37,010 bases of DNA from Ruminococcus sp. UBA4240 (GTDB lineage: Bacteria > Bacillota > Clostridia > Oscillospirales > Ruminococcaceae), in NCBI GenBank assembly GCA_002395525.1, contig DGXE01000014.1, forward strand, positions 1 to 37,010, read 5' to 3'. Both the position numbers and the translations under genes were made by a program. Positions 31,896 through 37,010 of the stretch are shown piece after piece. Below the pieces are notes generated by a model. It was given only the letters and a program-made list of their open reading frames with translations, was not told the origin of the DNA and ran no database searches. Position 1 is the first letter of the stretch; the number at the start of each line of letters is the position of its first letter.

Positions 31896-32822
31896 CTATT
31901 CCATAAAGAACCACCTGGGCAGAGCATCTATAAAGGACTGATCCAGTACGTATCTCTCCCCCTCATACACCCCGGAGGGGATGACAAGCTGTGTGGGGGA
32001 TGTGGTGTTTGCCAGTATGTATTCAATGGAGGGCTTGTCGTCGTTGAAGTCGTAGGCGGACACATTGGTGTCCGTGCCGCTGTTCACAAGGGTGTTGTAC
32101 ACCGAGGAAAGATCCGAGCGGAACGCCCCTGCGCAGCCGTTGTCCAGCATCTTCTGGGTTATCTCCCCCACCACCTTGGCACGGTATTCCTCTCCCCCGT
32201 TGTATACAGGGAAGGTGAGTATCTTCTTCATAGTGGCAAACTCCAGTATCTGATTGCCCTTGCGCAGCACCACGTTTTCCTCCGGATCATCGCTTTCGTT
32301 GATAAGGTTGTAGGGTATCTCGAAGGAAACATTGCCGCACATATCGGAAAAGGCTTTCAGGCTGTCATCGTTTACCTTGATGTACTTTTCCACAGGCATG
32401 AGAGTGGCGCTTTCCACCGCCCTCACCGCAGAGGCTGTGCCCCCGGTGCGGTAGAAGTTGTACAGTGTGTCCGCCTGACCGTTGACCACTGCCTGTATAT
32501 CCGTCTGCAAGGGGACTATTACCAGCTTGTTCTGGGCAGGTGCCAGCCGGAACAGCACAAAGCATATGCGGCTTGCTGAGTCCGTGTGTCCGGGGGTGCT
32601 GCCGTCATAGATGGCAAGCACCGTGCGGGCATCAATGTCCGTGGGGACAAACTCCTCGCTGTCGGTCTGCGCCGCCGTGGTGCCGTTTACCTTCATGGTC
32701 TTTGAATTGTCCGCATTCAGGTAGGAATTGAGGAAGTAGAACCCCACGCCCCCTATGAGCACCAGTGCCACGATTATGGTGATAAAATAGGTAGCGGCTA
32801 TCTTAACGCTTTTCTTAGCCAT
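31896..32822 (-). CDS. Divergent LytR-CpsA-Psr (LCP)-like membrane protein
   Basis: 308 residues from the ATG at 32822 (MAKKSVKIAATYFITIIVAL), with AAGGA 6 bases upstream. One N-terminal membrane helix (about residues 8-32) anchors an outside domain. RTVLAIYDGSTPGHTDSASR, then KLVIVPLQTDIQ, LYNFYRTGGTASAVRAVESA, YIKVNDDSLKAFSDMCGNVS follow the LCP strand order. The canonical S-I-P-R-D-T is replaced by I-V-P-L-Q-T, so the conserved Arg and Asp are missing. LCP proteins attach glycopolymers to peptidoglycan; this one may only bind lipid-linked substrates. It is the first gene of the murD unit. Confidence 0.78.
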   Translation of the reverse strand: MAKKSVKIAATYFITIIVALVLIGGVGFYFLNSYLNADNSKTMKVNGTTAAQTDSEEFVPTDIDARTVLAIYDGSTPGHTDSASRICFVLFRLAPAQNKLVIVPLQTDIQAVVNGQADTLYNFYRTGGTASAVRAVESATLMPVEKYIKVNDDSLKAFSDMCGNVSFEIPYNLINESDDPEENVVLRKGNQILEFATMKKILTFPVYNGGEEYRAKVVGEITQKMLDNGCAGAFRSDLSSVYNTLVNSGTDTNVSAYDFNDDKPSIEYILANTTSPTQLVIPSGVYEGERYVLDQSFIDALPRWFFME

Positions 32823-32841
32823 AATATCCTTCTTTCCACGA

Positions 32842-32855
32842 TCATCAATTGATGA
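32842..32855. promoter_or_regulatory. 14-bp perfect palindrome after the LCP/murD promoter
   Basis: TCATCAATTGATGA lies about 12 bases past the -10, near the transcription start and ahead of the ribosome binding site. It is a candidate operator for a dimeric repressor. Confidence 0.45.
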
Positions 32856-32867
32856 GCATACAAAGTT

Positions 32868-32896
32868 ATTATAGCACATTCTCTCCCGTTTTTCAA
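32868..32896 (-). promoter_or_regulatory. Promoter of the LCP-murD-GNAT-PLP unit
   Basis: On the minus strand TTGAAA (32891-32896), 17-bp spacer, TATAAT (32868-32873). Confidence 0.78.
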
Positions 32897-32973
32897 GCGT
32901 TCATCGCTGCCCCCGCCCCCTCATCACGACGATTTTTCCCCCTGTCGCCGCTGATTTTTTAGGCATAGTGCTA

Positions 32974-33006
32974 CTAGGGGCTAGGGGTCAGGGGGCTAGG
33001 AGCTAG
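32974..33006. repeat. 7-bp tandem repeats, CTAGGGG family
   Basis: CTAGGGG-CTAGGGG-TCAGGGGG-CTAGGAG-CTAG. It is the first of five heptamer arrays in the 510-bp gap between rlmH and the LCP gene. No gene is seen in that gap. Confidence 0.6.
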
Positions 33007-33048
33007 AAAAGCCGATTGTGTGTTTTCCTCTTTGACAGCCATAGTCCG

Positions 33049-33080
33049 AGTGCACAGTGTACGATGTACAGTGTACAGTT
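33049..33080. repeat. 7-bp tandem repeats, AGTGTAC family
   Basis: AGTGCAC-AGTGTAC-GATGTAC-AGTGTAC-AGTTA. A reverse-complement relative is at 36879-36914. Confidence 0.6.
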
Positions 33081-33101
33081 AGACGGAGATTGGGCGGCTT
33101 G

Positions 33102-33138
33102 AACAGCTAATAGCTTATAGTGAATAGCTGTTAGTGAC
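33102..33138. repeat. 7-bp tandem repeats, ATTAGCT/ATTCACT family, inverted
   Basis: The reverse complement reads ATTCACT-ATAAGCT-ATTAGCT, with AACAGCT ahead of it. Same family as at 881, 13815 and 36791. Confidence 0.62.
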
Positions 33139-33238
33139 GGAGAATTTCGTGCTGTCCTTCTCTTTCTCCGCTTCCCCTCATACAAAAGCTATGCTTTTGC
33201 ATAGATAATGATATGCAGCCTTCATTCCTCCGTCACCA

Positions 33239-33269
33239 ACTTATTACTTATTACCTATTACCTATTTTA
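33239..33269. repeat. 7-bp tandem repeats, TTATTAC family
   Basis: TTATTAC-TTATTAC-CTATTAC-CTATTTT, the reverse complement of the array at 781-834. Confidence 0.62.
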
Positions 33270-33303
33270 GCGGAAGGCAAGCTGCCGATTCCCCGTCAGC
33301 TTG

Positions 33304-33337
33304 TCTAACTTCTAGCCTCTAACCTCTAACTTCTATT
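33304..33337. repeat. 7-bp tandem repeats, TAACTTC/TAACCTC family, reaching the rlmH stop
   Basis: TAACTTC-TAGCCTC-TAACCTC-TAACTTC-TATTTAT. The last unit includes the rlmH stop codon (33333-33335). Confidence 0.6.
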
Positions 33338-33809
33338 TATGGTATTTTGTTCCGTGGGATATGCTCATGGCACGGTATAGCTGTTCGCATATCATGACCC
33401 TGGCAAGGCGGTGGGGGAAGGTCATGCGGGACATGGAGAGCCTGAGATCCGCACGCTTTTTCACCGTGTCCGAAAGGCCGTAGGAGGAGCCGATGATAAC
33501 ATATATGGTGCTCTTTCCGTGCTGCATGAAGCTGTCAAGCTTTCCCGAAAGTTCCTCCGAGGAGAGCATATCCCCCTCGATGCAAAGGGCAATGACCGCA
33601 CTGTCCCCCTTTATGCGGGAGAGGATATCCCGCCCCTCCTTTTCAAGGGCTGCATCTATCTGTGCCTGTGAGGGGTCATCGGGCAGGCGCTGCTCGACGC
33701 ACTCCGTCACGGTCAGCCCTCCCCATGAGCCCAGGCGCTTTGCATACTCGGCGCAGCCCTCCTTTATCCATTTGTCCTTGAGGTTCCCTACGGCGATAAT
33801 GTTTATCAT
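33333..33809 (-). CDS. rlmH: 23S rRNA (pseudouridine1915-N3)-methyltransferase RlmH
   Basis: 158 residues from the ATG at 33809 (MINIIAVGNLKDKWIKEGCA), the family's normal start and length. In-frame upstream sequence to 33899 is low-complexity and rejected. It methylates pseudouridine 1915 in helix 69. The SPOUT knot motif reads VIIGSSYGLSD, and the C-terminus has SRMTFPHRLARVMICEQLYRA and ends KYHK. It lies 207 bp downstream of mcrC, with a palindromic repeat between. Confidence 0.96.
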   Translation of the reverse strand: MINIIAVGNLKDKWIKEGCAEYAKRLGSWGGLTVTECVEQRLPDDPSQAQIDAALEKEGRDILSRIKGDSAVIALCIEGDMLSSEELSGKLDSFMQHGKSTIYVIIGSSYGLSDTVKKRADLRLSMSRMTFPHRLARVMICEQLYRAMSISHGTKYHK

Positions 33810-33884
33810 AGCAAAAAACGAAGAGTGAGTATCCCTCACTCTTCTCTCCTTCTTGTAATGATTCCTCTTTATTTGGTGACGGTG

Positions 33885-33929
33885 TTCTCCCTCCGCCACT
33901 GCGTGGCACCTCCCTCAGGGAGGGAGGCT
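33885..33929. repeat. REP-like palindromic element
   Basis: CTCCCTCCGCCACTGCGTGG followed by CACCTCCCTCAGGGAGGGAGGCT. CCTCCCT pairs with AGGGAGG, and CCACTGCGTGG forms a small inner hairpin. Elements of this shape recur between genes in many gut Clostridia. Only one copy is in the window, in the 207-bp gap between mcrC and rlmH. Confidence 0.5.
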
Positions 33930-34016
33930 GTGAACAGAGAATGGCTTGTTTTCCCGCTCTGTAAACGATAGAACAGAGGCAAGTATAGCCACATTGTCCG
34001 TCCAGGTCCCTGCTTT

Positions 34017-35366
34017 TCACTTTATGGACTGCTCCGCAAGACGTATCTTCTGGCCGAAGATTCGCTCCAGCACACCGTGAAGGCTGCCCTCCATGTCCCC
34101 TATGTCCACAAAGCATACACGCCCCAGTATGCCGTCCTCGTTGCGGAAGGCTATCTCACGGGAATCCTCACGCATCTCACGGGTCAGGGGGTAGATGTAG
34201 CATACACTGTCTGCCTTGTACTTTTCCAGCAGAGTGTACAGGTCGTATATGTCCTGTTCCTTTATGCCGTAGTTCTCCTCGTTGCCCGTAAGGCCCTGCC
34301 ACTTGGCATCGAAGGCGACTCTCATTCCCGTTTCACGCAGTGTGATGATGACATCGGCTGTTACCGTGTCCCGGGGCATAGTGTGGTTGAGCATGGGATA
34401 CTGCTTGTGCTGTATCTCCGCCCTGAAACGCTGGTTGTCAAGCATACGCCCCAGGCTGTATACCATGTAGCTGTCAAAGAGCCTTCTTGTGGCAAAGATC
34501 ACCGCATAGGACACGTTGCGCCCGCGGGTAAGGTTCACGTAGCGGTTGAGGAGGAATATCTCCACCCAGCGCAGGGCGTTCCCGTAGCCTGCCATGCTTC
34601 TGTCCGTCACGGAGGCAGCAAAGTCCTGCATATAGTTGGTGGAATAGTCCACATCGTCGAAGTTTGCAATAAGGGAGTCTATCCTGTTCTTTGTACGGGC
34701 TGAGGAGGTGATGTTCCTCAGAAATTTCAGGGTGGATTTTATCAGCCTGTTTTCCGGGCGGTTGATGGTGAACACGTCGTATTCAACGTAGAATTTGTCC
34801 TTGTGGGCAAAGTTCTTTGTGGCGTGCTTGGCATATATTACCTTCCCCTTGAGGAAGTTCTCGTTGTTCTCATAGGGCCTGTATGCCTGCTTTATGCCGT
34901 TGAGGATAATGCCGTGCACCTCGTTTACAAAGGCAAGGATGAAGGTCTCGAATATGTTCAGGTTCTCCGCCGCCCTTGTGTTGAGGGATTTCTCGGTAAG
35001 AGGCACCTCCTTGATGGAGCCAAGCATGGTAAGGAACACCCTCTTGTTGGAAAGTTCCTTCCCCTCCTTGTCCCTTGCACGCAGCATGGGCAGCAGCTCT
35101 ATCTGTGTGCCGTCCTTGAATACGATGGCACCTACATATCCCCCAGCACGCAGCACACGGGTGTCCCCCTCCCCCTCGCTTTCAAGTATGAAGCTGTTCA
35201 TACCTCTGGGGTCGGGCATTTTCTTCTCGTAGGAAAAGTCCTCCAGCATCTCGAAAGTGTCACGGGGCAGGGCTATGCCGTTAGCATCCTCCTCGGACTC
35301 GGCACGGCTTCCCTTGATATAGAAATACTGCGTCTCATATATCCTGTATCGGTCACGTTTTGCCAT
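34017..35366 (-). CDS. mcrC: McrC-like nuclease subunit of McrBC restriction
   Basis: 449 residues. The N-terminal part (about residues 60-100) has LRAGGYVGAIVFKDGTQIEL, then a helical middle with KGKVIYAKHATKNFAHKDKF, RPENRLIKSTLKFL and LNRYVNLTRGRNVSYA. The nuclease core has TADVIITLRETGMRVAFDAK, the D...D-A-K form of PD-(D/E)XK, followed by EQDIYDLYTLLEKYKADSVC and YPLT. In McrBC, McrC cuts DNA at sites read by McrB and stimulates its GTPase. It begins 44 bases after mcrB stops, so co-transcribed. No ribosome binding site odder than usual is seen. Confidence 0.93.
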   Translation of the reverse strand: MAKRDRYRIYETQYFYIKGSRAESEEDANGIALPRDTFEMLEDFSYEKKMPDPRGMNSFILESEGEGDTRVLRAGGYVGAIVFKDGTQIELLPMLRARDKEGKELSNKRVFLTMLGSIKEVPLTEKSLNTRAAENLNIFETFILAFVNEVHGIILNGIKQAYRPYENNENFLKGKVIYAKHATKNFAHKDKFYVEYDVFTINRPENRLIKSTLKFLRNITSSARTKNRIDSLIANFDDVDYSTNYMQDFAASVTDRSMAGYGNALRWVEIFLLNRYVNLTRGRNVSYAVIFATRRLFDSYMVYSLGRMLDNQRFRAEIQHKQYPMLNHTMPRDTVTADVIITLRETGMRVAFDAKWQGLTGNEENYGIKEQDIYDLYTLLEKYKADSVCYIYPLTREMREDSREIAFRNEDGILGRVCFVDIGDMEGSLHGVLERIFGQKIRLAEQSIK

Positions 35367-35410
35367 CGTAGGATTCCTTTACTCTTAACGTTCCCCTGCA
35401 AAGCCCGGGA

Positions 35411-36421
35411 TCACAGCAGCTTCCTGTATGACTCGGGATTCCAGAATGCGTCGTCGTTTATCTCGAATGTGTCGTCAATATCAAGGAACAGCTCCACATT
35501 CTCGCCGAAGGTCTTCTTGTAGTCGATGGCAGTGGCTTTTACAAACTGCTCCTCAGGCTCCTTGTTGTAGTCCCCCAGCACCCAGCGCATCTTCTGATAG
35601 TCGCCGTAGAAATACTCCTGCAGCAGGGGCACGATGTTGTTCTTGAATATGGAGCCCAGCCTTACGATGGAAGGATCCTGCTTTAAGGGCATAAAGTAGG
35701 CGTGGCCTATGGTATGCTCACGGTCAAGGAGTATCTCAATGCGCTTGTTGATGGTGGAAAGGAGCTTCTCGATGCTCACGCCCTCAACGGTGGTGTCACC
35801 GAAGAGCTCGGGGCGGGGCAGCATCTCGATAAACTCGAAACGTCTGCGTATAGCCGTGTCAAGCAGGGCTATGGAACGGTCGGCAGTGTTCATGGTGCCC
35901 ACGATGTACACATTTGAGGGTACGCCGAAGGGCTCCTGCGAATAGGCAAGGCGCACCTTTACCTCCTCACGCTCTCCCAGGCGCTTTGTGGGCTCGATAA
36001 CGGTAATGAGCTCACCGAAGATCTTGGAGATGTTGCCGCGGTTTATTTCGTCGATGATGAACACATAGGGCTCATCCGGGTGCTCAGTGGCCTTCGTGCA
36101 GAATTCCCTGAATATGCCCTTGTCAACAACGTACACCATTTCCTTCTTGCGGGTACGCTCGCCGCGCTCGTTCATGGTCTCAAGGAACACGGGCTTGATG
36201 CCCTCGATGAATTCCTCATATCCCATGGACTGGTGGAAGGTGGTGAACTCGATCTGACCGAAGGAATTCTTCAGCTCGTTGTATCTGTCGAACATGGCAT
36301 CGTAATCCTTGGTCATGACCTGTTCCACAGGCACGCCGTAGATGATCGACAATGCATAGTTTACTGTATTGTAAGTTTTACCGGTACCGGGAGGCCCGTA
36401 AAGTATGATATTCTTGCCCAT
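35411..36421 (-). CDS. mcrB: McrB-like AAA+ GTPase, short form lacking an N-terminal domain
   Basis: 336 residues from the ATG at 36421 (MGKNIILYGPPGTGKTYNTV), with AAGGGACGG upstream. The in-frame sequence before it is short and does not add a domain. Walker A GPPGTGKT (residues 9-16), QIEFTTFHQSMGYEEFIEGI, Walker B FIIDEINRGNISKIFGEL, the McrB signature VGTMNTADRSIALLDTAIRR with the Arg finger region, and GHAYFMPL are present. McrB forms hexamers that hydrolyse GTP and move DNA to McrC. The N-terminal modified-base reader found in full McrB proteins is absent. It has its own promoter. Confidence 0.93.
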   Translation of the reverse strand: MGKNIILYGPPGTGKTYNTVNYALSIIYGVPVEQVMTKDYDAMFDRYNELKNSFGQIEFTTFHQSMGYEEFIEGIKPVFLETMNERGERTRKKEMVYVVDKGIFREFCTKATEHPDEPYVFIIDEINRGNISKIFGELITVIEPTKRLGEREEVKVRLAYSQEPFGVPSNVYIVGTMNTADRSIALLDTAIRRRFEFIEMLPRPELFGDTTVEGVSIEKLLSTINKRIEILLDREHTIGHAYFMPLKQDPSIVRLGSIFKNNIVPLLQEYFYGDYQKMRWVLGDYNKEPEEQFVKATAIDYKKTFGENVELFLDIDDTFEINDDAFWNPESYRKLL

Positions 36422-36489
36422 AATTACCGTCCCTTCTTGAACGCTATCCGGGGCGGGGTTACCCCATACCCACATAAACAGCTAAGTAA

Positions 36490-36518
36490 ATTATATCATG
36501 TATGTGGAAATAATGCAA
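36490..36518 (-). promoter_or_regulatory. Promoter of mcrBC
   Basis: On the minus strand TTGCAT (36513-36518), 17-bp spacer, TATAAT (36490-36495), leaving a leader of about 60 bases that includes GGGGTAACCCC. Confidence 0.75.
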
Positions 36519-36646
36519 TATTACTTTGGGCGATTACGCAAACTTTTTACACTTTGCACAATTTGACCGTCGATTTTTTTCTAATGTAATTATTATGTTC
36601 ATATTTACTGAGAGCCAGGGTCGGGCAGTAACGCAGAGTCCAAAGC

Positions 36647-36699
36647 TGATCCCCTCAATTTCTGCAAAATCGAAACTTTCGCAGAAATTGAGGGGATCA
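36647..36699. repeat. Inverted repeat with 19-bp perfect arms
   Basis: TGATCCCCTCAATTTCTGC (36647-36665) and its exact complement GCAGAAATTGAGGGGATCA (36681-36699) flank a 15-base centre. No T tract follows, so not a standard terminator. It lies in the gene-free 36519-37010 region. Confidence 0.75.
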
Positions 36700-36790
36700 A
36701 TAAACGCAAAGCTACTCATAGCCCGTCCAAGTGCACACTATCATCACAAAGCAACGCAAGCACAGCAGGGAAAGAGAAAGTCAAGTCACC

Positions 36791-36827
36791 AATAGCTATT
36801 CACTATTCGCTATTATCTATTAGCTAT
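36791..36827. repeat. 7-bp tandem repeats, ATTAGCT/ATTCACT family
   Basis: AATAGCT-ATTCACT-ATTCGCT-ATTATCT-ATTAGCT, the cleanest array of this family (unit ATTNNCT). Confidence 0.68.
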
Positions 36828-36878
36828 GCCGGCGCAGCGGGAAAAGAGGAGATCAAGCCGTCAACGTCCCGTCAACAG

Positions 36879-36914
36879 CTGTGCACTGTACATTCTGCAT
36901 TATTCCCATTCCCC
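36879..36914. repeat. 7-bp tandem repeats, GTGCACT/GTACATT family
   Basis: GTGCACT-GTACATT-CTGCATT-ATTCCC-ATTCCCC. It resembles the reverse complement of the 33049-33080 array and grades into the CATT family. From 36915 to the window end no gene or clear element is seen. Confidence 0.5.
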
Positions 36915-37010
36915 AGATTTTACCCAACGCTAAACACATTTGTTTATGTGATTTGCTTTGTGGTATCTCAGTTATACATTTTGTTCTGTACTATACTGCC
37001 CACTGATGCC

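Noticed and set aside
31671..32579. Plus-strand 302-residue frame opposite murD and the LCP-like gene
   Set aside because: Spans antisense of two genes, His-rich shadow composition.
32974..33337. Possible CRISPR array in the repeat-rich gap
   Set aside because: Units are 7 bp, tandem and without unique spacers of 30-40 bp; no cas gene is present.
1..37010. tRNA, rRNA, riboswitch or insertion sequence with transposase
   Set aside because: None recognised by eye on either strand; the Rpn gene is the only transposase-annotated family present.

Overview
The window looks like chromosomal DNA of a low-to-moderate GC Clostridia member, most likely an Oscillospiraceae/Ruminococcus-type gut bacterium. 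The reasons are a FabK-based type II fatty acid synthesis cluster, a type IV pilin pair, an alpha/beta hydrolase and a LytTR-DUF3021 pair of the kind seen in Clostridia, consensus sigma-A promoters and strong GGAGG ribosome binding sites. Genus is an inference from gene content; no rRNA or tRNA gene is present to confirm it.

Layout. 1-950: a decayed, twice frameshifted coding remnant, a hairpin and short 7-bp tandem repeats. 949-3141 (minus): rsmE, an orphan antitoxin-like gene and a frameshifted Rpn-family nuclease. The last two each sit behind a nearly identical terminator-plus-promoter module. 3216-4439 (minus): two type IV pilin-like genes behind a consensus promoter. 4609-12376 (minus): a very compact nine-gene run, fabD, aroE, flavin reductase, alpha/beta hydrolase, comEC, a 45-residue lipoprotein, a PIN toxin, its putative antitoxin and a GT-C type membrane glycosyltransferase. 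12377-12758: a divergent control region with promoter, inverted repeats and a leader hairpin. 12759-22513 (plus): fabH, fabK, fabG, fabF, accB, a lipoprotein with pilin-like sequence, fabZ, a second lipoprotein, an AT-rich gene with a PD-(D/E)XK-like core, then accC and a terminator. 22631-24985 (plus): direct repeats and a promoter, a membrane-anchored lipase-like hydrolase, a LytTR regulator and a DUF3021 membrane protein. 25095-25916: a sugar phosphate isomerase/epimerase-like TIM barrel. 25990-27336 (minus): a MATE transporter. 27431-28415: a broken surface-protein remnant. 28468-32822 (minus): an LCP-like protein, murD, a GNAT acetyltransferase and a YnbB/methionine gamma-lyase-family PLP enzyme. 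33333-36421 (minus): McrB and McrC (short McrB), then rlmH. 36490-37010: a 19-bp-arm inverted repeat and more 7-bp repeats, with no gene seen.

How the genes work together. FabD, FabH, FabK, FabG, FabF, FabZ, AccB and AccC supply most of type II fatty acid synthesis. acpP, accA and accD are not in the window. MurD and the LCP-like protein concern the cell envelope, and RsmE and RlmH modify rRNA. ComEC and the pilins point to DNA uptake or surface pili. Defence or addiction elements are McrBC, the PIN module, the Rpn remnant, the orphan antitoxin and perhaps the AT-rich nuclease-like gene.

The most unusual signals are: several families of degenerate 7-bp tandem repeats clustered in four intergenic gaps, in two cases running into a gene's stop codon; a lipoprotein whose mature part resembles a type IV pilin head, lodged in the fatty-acid operon; an AT-rich nuclease-like gene separating fabZ and accC; a 20-bp-period direct repeat in front of a LytTR operon; and a McrB with no N-terminal targeting domain.
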